Source: a virus. Taken from it: a DNA stretch of 38,047 nucleotides. The translations under genes were made by a program, and so were the position numbers. Location of the stretch: IMG/VR virus record IMGVR_UViG_3300025131_000153, positions 1-38,047 of that record; one strand, written 5' to 3'. Positions 19,404-28,296 of this stretch are shown here, piece by piece (within the stretch, counting starts at the first letter, position 1; each line of letters starts with the position of its first letter). Under the pieces are notes generated by a model, which was not told the origin of the DNA, did not search any database, and worked only from the letters and a program-made list of their open reading frames with translations.

Positions 19404-19612
19404 TGTGTTTTGGCGGTTCATCACCAGCACCACCACCACCTCCTCCTCCTCCTCCCCCAACGACCAACGATGCAGAGGTCAAGGCGGCGGCTGAGGCTGA
19501 GAGGAAGCGACGTGTCGCGGCAGCGGGGCGTAGCTCGACCATCTTGACTGGAGGCGCAGGAGTAGTTGAGAGTCAATCAACCAAGAAAAAGACTCTGGGC
19601 GGCGGAAGCTAA
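19403..19612 (+). CDS. Small Pro-rich virion-region protein
   Basis: 69 residues; ATG overlaps the GNAT stop (TAATG). MCFGGSSPAPP is followed by ten Pro, then an Ala/Lys/Arg-rich helix (KAAAEAERKRRVAAAGRS) and a tail SQSTKKKTLGGGS. Proteins beginning MCFGG and ending KTLLG-like are a recurrent small family beside the portal in T7-like and marine podoviruses; function unknown, possibly structural or assembly. Confidence 0.75.
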   Translation: MCFGGSSPAPPPPPPPPPPTTNDAEVKAAAEAERKRRVAAAGRSSTILTGGAGVVESQSTKKKTLGGGS

Positions 19613-19620
19613 GACGTCTA

Positions 19621-19764
19621 ATGTCTTTGAAAAAGGGGACCTCTCGGAAGGCTGTACGCCGTAACGTACGAACTCTGCTAACCGAGGGGTTCTCCCAGAA
19701 GCAAGCGACTGCTATAGCTCTACGTAAGGCGAGGAAAGCACGTGGCACTAAAAAGACGGGGTGA
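19621..19764 (+). CDS. 47-residue basic protein (DUF6496-like)
   Basis: Starts at ATG 19621, ends 3 bp before the portal gene. The sequence MSLKKGTSRKAVRRNV followed by GFSQKQATAIALRKARKAR matches a short phage/bacterial family that I recall as DUF6496, with the pattern 'LKKG.S...v..N...l...G..qkQA.AIAl.kA'. It is highly basic and helical. No function is known. Confidence 0.75.
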   Translation: MSLKKGTSRKAVRRNVRTLLTEGFSQKQATAIALRKARKARGTKKTG

Positions 19765-19767
19765 ATT

Positions 19768-21411
19768 ATGCCATTAGACCCTAAAGAAGCTTCAGCGAGA
19801 TTTAGGTCCCTCAAATCGATGAGGGACAACTGGGAGAATCACTGGCAGGAAGTTTCGGAGCTAGTGTTGCCCCGAAGGTCCGACTTTGTGGGTCCGCGAG
19901 AATCCGGCGACAAGCGGGGGTTAAAAGCCGTTGATTCCACGGGCATTATCGCCAACGAACTTCTAGCGGCGGGACTACAGGGGATGCTGACCAATCCGGC
20001 GTCGATGTGGTTCACGCTCAAGGTCGATGACGAGTTGATGGGGCAAGAGGGGGTCAAGGCGTGGCTAGAGGCTGTGGAGAAGGTCATCTTCAACGAGTTT
20101 AACGCTTCCCCGTCCGGTTTCACGTCCCATATGCACGAACTTTACCTTGACCTCACGGCGTTTGGGACGTCGGTCATGTTCATCAGTGAAAACGAGGAAG
20201 AGGAGCTTGTATTCTCGACCCGTCACCTCAAGGAGTGCTACCTTGCGGAAGATGCGTGGGGCAAGATCGACACCGTGTACCGGAAGTTCGACTATACGGT
20301 ACGCCAGATCATGCAACGCTGGCCCAAGAATCCGGGTAGGGAAGTCCAGAAACTGTGGGACAAGAAAAAGTATGACGAGAAACTAGAGGTCATGCATTGT
20401 GTCTATCCCCGCCGGGACCGTGACCCGAAGATGAAGACCCCAGAGCATATGCCCATCGCGTCATGCTACATGTTGTTCAAGTTCGAACACACGCTGGCCG
20501 AGGGCGGATTTGAAGAAATGCCATATGTCGCCCCGCGCTGGATCAAAGCCGCAGGAGAAACATATGGTCGCGGACCGGGGATGAATACCCTCCCCGATGT
20601 GAAAATGTTGCAGCAGATGGCGAAAACCATCATCAAGGCCGCGCAGAAAGTTGTCGATCCCCCGCTCCAAGCAGAAGATGATAGCGTACTGGGTCCCGTT
20701 CGCACGGTCCCCGGTGGTCTTAATTTCCGGCGTCCCGGATCAGACCCTATTGCCCCCCTAATCACTGGCGCGAGAATTGATATCGGGTTGGATATGACGA
20801 GGGATTTGCGGGAACGTATACGCGAGGGGTTCTTTATCGATCAGCTACAATTGAACCAAGGCCCTCAGATGACGGCCACGGAAGTATTGCAACGCACGGA
20901 AGAAAAGTTAAGATTGCTGGGACCGGTGCTTGGTAGACTCCAATCAGAAATGCTCAGCCCATTGATCAACAGGGTATTCGGTATCCTATCTCGATTGAAC
21001 AAACTCCCCCCTCCCCCGGAGTCGATCGAAGGTGTCGAATATTCTGTTGAATATGTATCCCCACTTGCCAGAGCGCAAAGGCAGGTCGAGGCCAATAGTC
21101 TGTTGAGAGTGTTCGAAATCGGTGGTCCAGTGTTACAAATCGACCCCGAAGCGGCGAGAGTGGTAAACGGTGCAGACATCCTCCGTTGGTTGGCCAATTT
21201 GTTTGGCGTTCCGTCCTCGCTCGTCAAGACCGAAGAAGAACTTGAGCAAATACTGGAAGCTGAACGACAAGCCCTGCAACAAGCCCAGCAGATGGCCATG
21301 TTAGAACAAATGGCTGGTGCCGCTGATAAAGCAGGTGGCGCGATACAGAAAGCTGGCCCAGCAGTGGAGAAATTAATTGGCGGCGGACAAACAGAAGAAA
21401 CTACAAACTAA
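19768..21411 (+). CDS. Portal protein (T7-type head-tail connector)
   Basis: 547 residues. The N-terminus RFRSLKSMRDNWENHWQEVS followed by LVLPRR and the patterns STGIIANELLAAGLQGMLTN and WFTLKVDD are typical of the Head-tail_con family that includes T7 gp8. The middle holds GMNTLPDVKMLQQM and the C-terminus is Gln/Ala-rich (RQALQQAQQMAM). Twelve copies would form the ring through which DNA passes. It follows the terminase as in BPP-1-like and T7-like phages. Confidence 0.93.
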   Translation: MPLDPKEASARFRSLKSMRDNWENHWQEVSELVLPRRSDFVGPRESGDKRGLKAVDSTGIIANELLAAGLQGMLTNPASMWFTLKVDDELMGQEGVKAWLEAVEKVIFNEFNASPSGFTSHMHELYLDLTAFGTSVMFISENEEEELVFSTRHLKECYLAEDAWGKIDTVYRKFDYTVRQIMQRWPKNPGREVQKLWDKKKYDEKLEVMHCVYPRRDRDPKMKTPEHMPIASCYMLFKFEHTLAEGGFEEMPYVAPRWIKAAGETYGRGPGMNTLPDVKMLQQMAKTIIKAAQKVVDPPLQAEDDSVLGPVRTVPGGLNFRRPGSDPIAPLITGARIDIGLDMTRDLRERIREGFFIDQLQLNQGPQMTATEVLQRTEEKLRLLGPVLGRLQSEMLSPLINRVFGILSRLNKLPPPPESIEGVEYSVEYVSPLARAQRQVEANSLLRVFEIGGPVLQIDPEAARVVNGADILRWLANLFGVPSSLVKTEEELEQILEAERQALQQAQQMAMLEQMAGAADKAGGAIQKAGPAVEKLIGGGQTEETTN

Positions 21412-21634
21412 GACCGATTACGAAATAACGTTCGGCACACCCGAAGGGAAAAGGGTTCTAAACGATATACTTAAGAATACCCATTGTTTAGAACCGTCTT
21501 TTGATGCCGACCCGTATGTAACGGCCTTCAATGAGGGGGCAAGGAATGAGGCACTACGTATCCTCACCATCCTCCAGTATAAACCCCAACATTTTGTGCG
21601 GATAGTAGCACAGGAGGAAGAAGAAGATGGCTGA
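21377..21634 (+). CDS. Bbp19-like small virion-region protein
   Basis: 85 residues from a TTG start (21377), with GGAG seven bases upstream and no better ATG. YEITFGTPEGKRVLNDILKN and DPYVTAFNEGARNEALRIL match the Bbp19-like pattern (TPEG.rVL.dl ... dp..tAfneG.Rn..l.ll) found between portal and scaffold in BPP-1-like podoviruses. It overlaps the portal gene by 35 bp and the scaffold by 8. The role is unknown; a head-assembly factor is likely from its location. Confidence 0.8.
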   Translation: MAADKQKKLQTKTDYEITFGTPEGKRVLNDILKNTHCLEPSFDADPYVTAFNEGARNEALRILTILQYKPQHFVRIVAQEEEEDG

Positions 21635-22445
21635 AGAAGAAGTAGTAGTCGAAGAAGCCCCGGCAGTCGTTCAAGTTGACACAGGTGACGATTGGAAACA
21701 GGCTCTCCCCGAAGATATCCGGGATGACGCCAACTTTTCGAAGTACACGTCGATGGAAAGTTTCGCCAAAGGGCATTTGAATGCTGTGTCCATGTTGGGC
21801 AAGGAGGTCGAACTCAAGTTGCCGGATAACGACGACGAGCGAAACGACTTCTATAACAAGCTTGGTCGACCCGAAGAGCCAGCGGGGTATGAATTCAAAG
21901 CCCAAGAGGGCGTCCCGGAAGAGTTGGCTACCTACGTTGAGGGTCGGATTGAGGATTTCCGCCAAGCCGCTCATAAGATGGGGTTGTCCTCTTCCCAAGC
22001 CTCTGCACTCCACGACTGGTATATGGAGGGCAATAAGGAAAGTTCCATGGCTATTGGCGAAACAGTTGCCGCCACTAGAAAGGAGGGCTGGGATTCTCTT
22101 CAAAAGGAGTGGGGTGAGGGGTATGACCGCCACATGACCGCCGCGAAGAATGCCCTTGCCGAATTTGGTGACGAGGGGTTGGTCACATATCTTGAGGAGA
22201 CAGGATTGGGCGATCACCCCGGTTTGATCAAGGCGTTTGCAAACGCGGGGTTGGCCATTAAGGGCGACACGGTGTTGGAGGACGGCGACAGCGGGGACAC
22301 CCCAGCCGCACTCGATGGGCAAATCAAGGAAATCATGGCGAGGAACGAGTACTGGGACGCTGACAGCCCCGAAAGACCTGCTCTGGTTCGCAAGGTTTCT
22401 GATCTTATGAAGAGGATGCACCCGAACCAGCACCCTCAGGCTTGA
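21627..22445 (+). CDS. Capsid scaffolding protein
   Basis: 272 residues with ribosome site AGGAGG. Strongly acidic at the N-terminus (AEEEVVVEEAP) and helix-rich, with NFSKYTSMESFAKGHLNAVS, then KLGRPEEPAGYEF, the pattern of many phage scaffolds. A short basic C-terminal helix (RKVSDLMKRMHPNQHP) could bind the capsid protein, as in P22. Location directly before the major capsid gene is standard. Its stop overlaps the promoter at 22442-22469. Confidence 0.85.
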   Translation: MAEEEVVVEEAPAVVQVDTGDDWKQALPEDIRDDANFSKYTSMESFAKGHLNAVSMLGKEVELKLPDNDDERNDFYNKLGRPEEPAGYEFKAQEGVPEELATYVEGRIEDFRQAAHKMGLSSSQASALHDWYMEGNKESSMAIGETVAATRKEGWDSLQKEWGEGYDRHMTAAKNALAEFGDEGLVTYLEETGLGDHPGLIKAFANAGLAIKGDTVLEDGDSGDTPAALDGQIKEIMARNEYWDADSPERPALVRKVSDLMKRMHPNQHPQA

Positions 22446-22469
22446 CAGCCTGACCTCTTCTAGTATATA
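22442..22469 (+). promoter_or_regulatory. Strong promoter for the major capsid gene, with structured leader
   Basis: TTGACA (22442-22447), 16-base spacer, TATATA (22464-22469). The 158-bp gap 22446-22603 before the capsid start has no gene; it contains small hairpins CGGG-GTT-CCCG and CGGG-ACTT-CCCG. A promoter here would raise capsid output above the rest of the operon. Confidence 0.75.
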
Positions 22470-22603
22470 CTTTTCGTGATAGGCGTTATTCTAGATACCG
22501 GGGTTCCCGCCTAGGTAGCGTAGCACCAATCGAGAGGCCGGGACTTCCCGATACCCTCAAAGAGCGGTTCACCCTGAACCTAACTTTTAACGAGGTGTAG
22601 GCT

Positions 22604-23485
22604 ATGAGCCTTCAAATCACTACCGCATTCGTGGAGCAGTACTCTGCCAATGTACAACACCTCGCTCAGCAGAAGGGTTCCCGTCTGCGTTCAGCCGTCA
22701 TGACAGAAACAGTCGTCGGTAAGAATGCTTTCTTTGAACAGATCGGAGCTACGTCTGCGCGAGTGAGAACTTCGCGTCACTCCGACACCCCCCGTGTGGA
22801 TACCCCACATGCGAGGCGTCGGCTTTCCCTTGTCGATTACGACTGGGCGGACCTCATTGATAATGAGGATCGCGTCCGAATGTTGATCGATCCAACCTCA
22901 CCCTATTCGCAAGCCGCCGCGAATGCTATGGGTCGTGCTATGGATGATGCTATCATCGATGCCGCCGATGGCACCGCGAACACTGGCGTTGCTGGTGCAA
23001 CCTCCACGAGCCTTCCTGCCGCGCAGGTAGTTAACGTTCAAGTTGGTATCGACCCTGCTGCTGATACTGGCCTCAACGTCGGCAAATTGCGCGGTGCTAA
23101 GGAAATCCTCGACCAAGCTGAAATCGAAGACGAAGATCGTTTCATCGCTCTCAATGCCAAACAGCTTAAAAACCTGTTGGCCGAGACTGAAATTACGTCG
23201 TCCGATTACAACATCGTCAAGGCTCTTGTTCACGGCGAGGTCGATACGTTCCTCGGATTTTCGTTTATCCGTACGCAACGTATTGAAAACGACGACAACT
23301 CCGATAATAAGGTGTTGTTCTGGAACAAGAAGGGCATCATGCTGGGTATTGGTTCAAATCCGACCGCGAAGATTTCTGAGCGGGACGACAAGAACTACGC
23401 TACCCAGGTCTTCTACTCAATGTCCATTGGTGCTACCCGCATGGAAGAAGCCCGTGTCGGGTACATCGAATGTGACCCTAGCTAA
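22604..23485 (+). CDS. Major capsid protein
   Basis: 293 residues with GAGGTG upstream of ATG 22604. ITTAFVEQYSANVQHLAQQK at the start, then RHSDTPRVDTPHARRRL and DYDWADLIDNEDRVRML match the capsid family of BPP-1/phiKMV-distant podoviruses with an HK97-type fold, as I remember it. The end contains ARVGYIECDPS, typical of these proteins. It is the highest-expressed gene predicted here, given its own promoter and a downstream hairpin. Confidence 0.88.
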   Translation: MSLQITTAFVEQYSANVQHLAQQKGSRLRSAVMTETVVGKNAFFEQIGATSARVRTSRHSDTPRVDTPHARRRLSLVDYDWADLIDNEDRVRMLIDPTSPYSQAAANAMGRAMDDAIIDAADGTANTGVAGATSTSLPAAQVVNVQVGIDPAADTGLNVGKLRGAKEILDQAEIEDEDRFIALNAKQLKNLLAETEITSSDYNIVKALVHGEVDTFLGFSFIRTQRIENDDNSDNKVLFWNKKGIMLGIGSNPTAKISERDDKNYATQVFYSMSIGATRMEEARVGYIECDPS

Positions 23486-23499
23486 GGAGGGCTGAACAA

Positions 23500-24012
23500 A
23501 TGGCGGTCGTAAACCTTAAAGGGTCGCTCGTGATGACGGACTTGGACGCTACCCCAAGCGTGATGGCTGATGCCGCTCACGCCCATGGTCGCGTTCGGAC
23601 ATGGATTGACACGGTTGAAGCAGGTGCAGCTGATACCACGTCTTCAACGTATTTGTTGGCTCGCTTGCCTTCGAATGCGGTAATCTTGCCCACGTCCACA
23701 CTTTACTGGGACGACCTTACCACCACCGGTTCCCCGACTTTGGACCTCGGTGTATTCAACCTTTCCGGAAAATCGGACTTTACCGATGACCCGGATGCGT
23801 TGTCGAACGGACATGATTGCACGTCTGCTGGTAGCGGAGCCGCTATCACGCAAGGTGCAAGCATTTCTACATACGGCATTCCGCTTTGGGACCAGATTAG
23901 CGGTGTTACTTCTGATCCTGCAACGGACGTCGATATCAAGGTCAAGCTTGTGGACGCTGCCATCGTCGGCGGCGGAACTATCACTCTGGTGATGTACTAC
24001 ACGGTTGACTAA
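23500..24012 (+). CDS. Putative capsid decoration or head-stabilising protein
   Basis: 170 residues with strong AAGGAGGG upstream. Beta-rich sequence: VVNLKGSLVMTDLDATP, SSTYLLARLPSNAVILPTST, TLDLGVFNLSG and GGGTITLVMYYTVD. Small beta proteins right after the capsid gene often decorate the capsid. It shares the capsid transcript and is followed by a strong hairpin (24020-24047), suggesting a high copy number like the capsid itself. Confidence 0.75.
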   Translation: MAVVNLKGSLVMTDLDATPSVMADAAHAHGRVRTWIDTVEAGAADTTSSTYLLARLPSNAVILPTSTLYWDDLTTTGSPTLDLGVFNLSGKSDFTDDPDALSNGHDCTSAGSGAAITQGASISTYGIPLWDQISGVTSDPATDVDIKVKLVDAAIVGGGTITLVMYYTVD

Positions 24013-24019
24013 ACAGGTC

Positions 24020-24047
24020 GGGGGGGTGTCTTTCGGGGCACCCCCCC
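24020..24047 (+). terminator. Perfect 9-bp GC hairpin after the capsid/decoration pair
   Basis: GGGGGGGTG (24020-24028) pairs with CACCCCCCC (24039-24047) around a 10-base loop, followed by TTCCTATATT. The T content behind it is low, so part of the transcripts should read through to the tail genes. It explains how capsid and decoration genes can be over-expressed relative to the downstream genes. Confidence 0.75.
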
Positions 24048-24068
24048 TTCCTATATTAGAGGAGTACT

Positions 24069-25211
24069 ATGGAACATCCCACAGGGAAGAATCCAAAAAA
24101 AGTAATCCTCGTTGGTCTTGGACCCTCCAAATCAGAATACATGAATATAATGGGGTCCTCCAGCCACGCCATAGAGCACGACGAGGTTTGGGGAGTGAAC
24201 GGTGCGGGTGCAGTCATTAAAGTGGACTGCTCTTTTGCTATGGACGACTATCTTACGTGCGTGAACCGCACACCGAATTTCGCCAAGTGGTTCGAAGAGG
24301 CAGAGGAGCCGTTTTTCACCTCAATGCCCCGCAACCCGAAGGCACTAGAGTACCCATTGGCCGAAGTACTAGATATGCCGGGGGCTCGTCCTTACTTCAA
24401 TGGTTCCGTCAGTTATGTCGCGGCCTATGCCGCTCTGATTGGCGTCGAGGAATTGACCATCTTCGGGTGTGACTATCTGTATGGGGGGATAGGTCAGATG
24501 CCACCCCGTCAAACGGAAACCGTCGCTCGATACTATGCATGTATGTCATTCTGGTTGGGCTTCTGCTCAGCTAGAGGAATGAATGCGGTGATATGCCCCT
24601 CCAGCCCGCTACTCGACGCTGACCTATTGGTATTGGAGCAATTTTACGGGTATGTGATCAAGCCACATTATGAATCCAATCCCCCCACCCATCTAGGCGG
24701 GTCGTTCGCCAGATGCCATATCGACCAAGGTGCACTTGATTTCGTGGCCGAAAAATTCGACGTCAAGACTATGGTGGACGTGGGTTGTGGAACTGGTGAT
24801 ATGGTGATCGCAGCCAAGGAACGTGGTATACAGGCAGTCGGGATCGATGGGGATGTTCACGCCCAACGCAGGGTCAAGGTGTATATTCATGACTACACCA
24901 CTGCCCCGCTCCAAGTGCAGGACTCAGACCTAGGCTGGAGCGTCGAGTTTCTTGAGCATGTGAAAGAGGAGTATATGCCGAACTACATGGAGACGTTCAA
25001 GAGCTGTAAACGTCTCGTCATAACGGCGGCTCCCCCCGGCACACCGGGGCATCACCACGTAAATCTTCAAGATCAGGCATACTGGGTCGAGAAGTTTAAG
25101 GAGTATGGTTTCACATTGGATGAAGCTACCACCACTGCCGTCAGAGAAGTGTCTACCATGGGACGAGACTTCATGCGGGACACCGGCATGGTTTTTGAAA
25201 GGGCCGCGTAA
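24069..25211 (+). CDS. Fusion: MptE/DUF115-like Rossmann domain plus SAM-dependent methyltransferase
   Basis: 380 residues, GAGGAG site before ATG. Residues about 10-200 look like a Rossmann-type domain of the DUF115/MptE kind: KKVILVGLGPSKSEY, DEVWGVNGAG, FAMDDY and GSVSYVAAYAALIGVEELTI with GCDYL. Residues about 225-375 are a class I methyltransferase: MVDVGCGTGDMV as SAM loop, AVGIDGD after it, then WSVEFLEHVKEEY and GTPGHHHVNLQ. The target is not known; location in the head/tail operon suggests modification of a virion part or a surface-sugar process. The fusion is unusual and the N-terminal call is tentative. Confidence 0.7.
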   Translation: MEHPTGKNPKKVILVGLGPSKSEYMNIMGSSSHAIEHDEVWGVNGAGAVIKVDCSFAMDDYLTCVNRTPNFAKWFEEAEEPFFTSMPRNPKALEYPLAEVLDMPGARPYFNGSVSYVAAYAALIGVEELTIFGCDYLYGGIGQMPPRQTETVARYYACMSFWLGFCSARGMNAVICPSSPLLDADLLVLEQFYGYVIKPHYESNPPTHLGGSFARCHIDQGALDFVAEKFDVKTMVDVGCGTGDMVIAAKERGIQAVGIDGDVHAQRRVKVYIHDYTTAPLQVQDSDLGWSVEFLEHVKEEYMPNYMETFKSCKRLVITAAPPGTPGHHHVNLQDQAYWVEKFKEYGFTLDEATTTAVREVSTMGRDFMRDTGMVFERAA

Positions 25212-25795
25212 TGACATCAGAGGTTAGCATTTGCAATTTAGCTCTCACGAAGATTGGTGAGGAGCAAATATTGTCTCTTACGGAGGACACCAAAGCTGGT
25301 AGGCTCTGCAATCTCCATTATGCCCACATGCGTGACACCGTTCTTAGGTCCCATTATTGGAATTTTGCGATTAAAAGAGTGGCTCTCGCGGCTTCCACCA
25401 CCGCCCCCGTATATGAGTATACCACGGCATTCCCACTACCCTCCGATTTCATACGTATCTTGGATACGAACTTACTGCGTGGCGCGGACTGGAAAATCGA
25501 AGCTAATGAACTAGTCACAGACGACGATGCCGTGTCGATTCGGTATGTGGCCAGAATCACTGATACTAACCAGTTTGACCCCCTGTTTGTTGAGGCCCTC
25601 GCCGCCAGAATTGGTGCTGAATTGGCGCAACCTCTGGCCGATAGCGTCACTCTCACTGATGCTATGTTCCAGTTATTCGAGAGGAAAATTCGAGAGGCGA
25701 GGGGGGCCGATGCTCAGGAGGGTGAACCTGATGGTATGGATGCGGACATTTGGTTAGATTCCCGATTAGCGTATACGAGTCCATTTAATGCCTAG
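25211..25795 (+). CDS. Tail tubular protein A-like (T7 gp11-type adaptor)
   Basis: 194 residues; ATG overlaps the previous stop (TAATG). SEVSICNLALTKIGEEQILS, then LCNLHYAHMRDTVLRSHYW followed by NFAIKRV matches the gp11/tail tubular A family, the ring that joins portal and nozzle. FPLPSDFIRILD and ALAARIGAELAQPL are also typical. Overlap of 8 bp with the nozzle gene shows coupling. It fits gene order portal-capsid-gp11-gp12. Confidence 0.9.
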   Translation: MTSEVSICNLALTKIGEEQILSLTEDTKAGRLCNLHYAHMRDTVLRSHYWNFAIKRVALAASTTAPVYEYTTAFPLPSDFIRILDTNLLRGADWKIEANELVTDDDAVSIRYVARITDTNQFDPLFVEALAARIGAELAQPLADSVTLTDAMFQLFERKIREARGADAQEGEPDGMDADIWLDSRLAYTSPFNA

Positions 25796-28289
25796 AGTTA
25801 CCTATACTCAAACCAACTTTTCGGGGGGGCAACTCTCTCCCCGCTTGGCTGGGAGGGTTGATATTGCCAAGTACGAGAATTCTCTTAAGACTTTAGAGAA
25901 TATGTATATAGTACCACAGGGCGGGGCTGTTCGTCGTGGTGGTTCAAAATATATAGCCTCAGGAAAAACCAACACCAAAAAGGTGCGATTGGTTAATTTT
26001 GAATTTTCCACTTCCCAGGCGTATATATTAGAATTTGGTGATTTATATGTTCGGGTGTATAAGGATCGGGGGGTCATTGAAACAGGTTCTCCCTCTGCCC
26101 CCGTCGAAGTGGCCACTACATACACCGAGGCCGAACTGTTTGAGTTAACGTTTATTCAGTCAGCCGATGTCTTGTATATTGCCCATAAAGACCACGTTCC
26201 AGCAACTCTATCTCGTACGTCTCATACTGCATGGGCATTGGCCGATTACGCTCTGATTTCTGGGCCTTTGCAAGATGTGAACGTTACGGCCACAACTCTC
26301 AGAGCATCGGGCACGTCTGGTTCTGTTAATATCACGGCATCTTCCACCACCGGAATTAATGACAATACAGGGTGGCAGTCCACTGATGTGGGTAGAATTG
26401 TCGAAATCGACACTGGGTCCACCAAAGGACACGCAGTGATAACTTCTATTACCAGTACCACCATTGCGGTAGCTACCACTCAAACAGGTCGAGATTTCGG
26501 TAATACATCGGGGTATACTGCTTGGGCCTTAGGTCATTTCGCGGTGAATAATTACCCACAGGCTGTGTCATTCTATGAACAACGGTTGGTCTGGGCTGGC
26601 CCCCCTGATTTTCCACAGCTTATGGCATTCAGTCTGTCTGGTGATTTTCCGAACCATTTGGCTGGTTCCGAAGCCTCAGATGCTCTAGTGTATACTATTG
26701 CAACGGACCAAGTGAACGCGATCTTGTGGTTGAACGCTGGACCCTCGTTGATCGTCGGGACGGCTGGTGCTGAATTCATTGTGGCGGCATCGTCGGCGGC
26801 TGAGGCCCTAACTCCTACCAATGTTCGTGTCACGAGACAAACTCAATTTGGGAGTGGGAAACTCCCTGCAATTCGTATATCTAATGTCGTGCTGTTTATT
26901 CAAAGAGCGTTGCGTAAAGTCCGAGAGTTCGTATTTAAATTTGAGTCCGACACCTTCGTTGCCCCAGATTTGAATTTGTTGTCCGATGATATCACCCAAT
27001 CTGGTATCGTGGACTGGGCTTATCAACAAGAGCCAGACTCTATCGTCTGGGTTGTTCTAGGCGATGGAACATTACTCAGTCTTACGTACCAACGCGATCA
27101 GGAAGTAGTAGCGTGGACGAAACATATTATGGGTGGGGTGTCTGATACTTCAAGTACCCAACCTATAGTAGAATCCGTAGCCGTCATCCCCGCCACAGCA
27201 GATGATAATGCTGGTATTGATGAAGTCTGGGTGTCGGTCCTCCGCTGGGTGAATGGCGCACAGGCACGTCACGTAGAAGTGATAACCCCCGGTCTTGAAG
27301 ATACCCAAGGACAGGAATTAGCATTCTTCCTAGATAGTGGTCTATCCCTTAATGCCCCTCTGACCATCACAGGAGTCACCCAAGCAAATCCTGTCGTAGT
27401 TACCTCAGCTTCTCATGGAATGTCGGATGGGGGGTTGGTGGACCTCCGTGACATCAGTGGTACCACGGAACTTAATAACAAACGGTTTAGAGTGATTGAG
27501 TCTGCGGCCAATACTTTCGAATTGATGGCTGTTGGGGGTGTCGCTGTGACGGCTGCTTCTAATGCCAACCCTGGAAATATCCAAGCTATCGCCCATGGAT
27601 TCTCCACCGGGGACGAAATCGGGTGTGTCAATTTTGGCGGGGCCACTGGGTACAATGGTAATGGGTATACTATCACGAAAGTGGATGCCGATAACTTCAC
27701 GGTTGGAGTCGATGCGGCTGCTTTTGGTACTTGGACTACTGGCGGTACTGTTCATCTTCTACGCGACGGCTCGGCGGATACAGCGTACGTCACTGGTGGA
27801 ACGGCGAGAGTTGCAACTACGGCTATTTCGGGTCTTACCCACCTAGAAGGCGAATCTGTGACCATATTGGGGGACGGGGCAGTACAACCAGCTAAAACGG
27901 TGTCTAGTGGGGCGATTACTCTTGACACTGCGGCTAGTATTGTTCACGCAGGTTTATCGTACACCTCCAAATTGGTGACCCTGAATATTGAAGCGGGAGC
28001 CCCGAAAGGTTCCACCGCGCAGTCTAAGACCAAACGTATTCACGAGGTTTCGGTGCGTATGTTACGTTCAATAGGGCTACAAATAGGTACCGAAGGTGGT
28101 ACACTGGACGTAGTACCATTTCGTGGGAGCGATGATTTGATGAACTCCCCACCCGCATTGTTCACTGGGGACAAACAGGTGCCATACAACAAAGGATACG
28201 AAACCCAAGGAAACATCGAAATTCAACAGACGCAACCATTACCGATGCATATCATCTCATTGGTTGCCCACATCAAGACGAATGATTAG
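25788..28289 (+). CDS. Tail tubular protein B-like (T7 gp12-type nozzle)
   Basis: 833 residues. NFSGGQLSPRLAGRVDIAKY, then LENMYIVPQGGAVRRGGSKY, is the canonical start of gp12-like nozzle proteins. Several beta repeats follow, including two similar segments (TITGVTQANPVVVTSASHG and VTAASNANPGNIQAIAHG) of a GVT/HG-type module. It would form the distal tail tube. The N-terminus is highly conserved between podoviruses; the inner beta modules are more variable. Confidence 0.92.
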   Translation: MPRVTYTQTNFSGGQLSPRLAGRVDIAKYENSLKTLENMYIVPQGGAVRRGGSKYIASGKTNTKKVRLVNFEFSTSQAYILEFGDLYVRVYKDRGVIETGSPSAPVEVATTYTEAELFELTFIQSADVLYIAHKDHVPATLSRTSHTAWALADYALISGPLQDVNVTATTLRASGTSGSVNITASSTTGINDNTGWQSTDVGRIVEIDTGSTKGHAVITSITSTTIAVATTQTGRDFGNTSGYTAWALGHFAVNNYPQAVSFYEQRLVWAGPPDFPQLMAFSLSGDFPNHLAGSEASDALVYTIATDQVNAILWLNAGPSLIVGTAGAEFIVAASSAAEALTPTNVRVTRQTQFGSGKLPAIRISNVVLFIQRALRKVREFVFKFESDTFVAPDLNLLSDDITQSGIVDWAYQQEPDSIVWVVLGDGTLLSLTYQRDQEVVAWTKHIMGGVSDTSSTQPIVESVAVIPATADDNAGIDEVWVSVLRWVNGAQARHVEVITPGLEDTQGQELAFFLDSGLSLNAPLTITGVTQANPVVVTSASHGMSDGGLVDLRDISGTTELNNKRFRVIESAANTFELMAVGGVAVTAASNANPGNIQAIAHGFSTGDEIGCVNFGGATGYNGNGYTITKVDADNFTVGVDAAAFGTWTTGGTVHLLRDGSADTAYVTGGTARVATTAISGLTHLEGESVTILGDGAVQPAKTVSSGAITLDTAASIVHAGLSYTSKLVTLNIEAGAPKGSTAQSKTKRIHEVSVRMLRSIGLQIGTEGGTLDVVPFRGSDDLMNSPPALFTGDKQVPYNKGYETQGNIEIQQTQPLPMHIISLVAHIKTND

Positions 28290-28296
28290 GTGAATC

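Noticed and set aside
21564-22433. 289-codon antisense frame opposite the scaffold gene
   Set aside because: A mirror frame caused by codon bias of an acidic protein; no ribosome site, no known domain, and it opposes late transcription.
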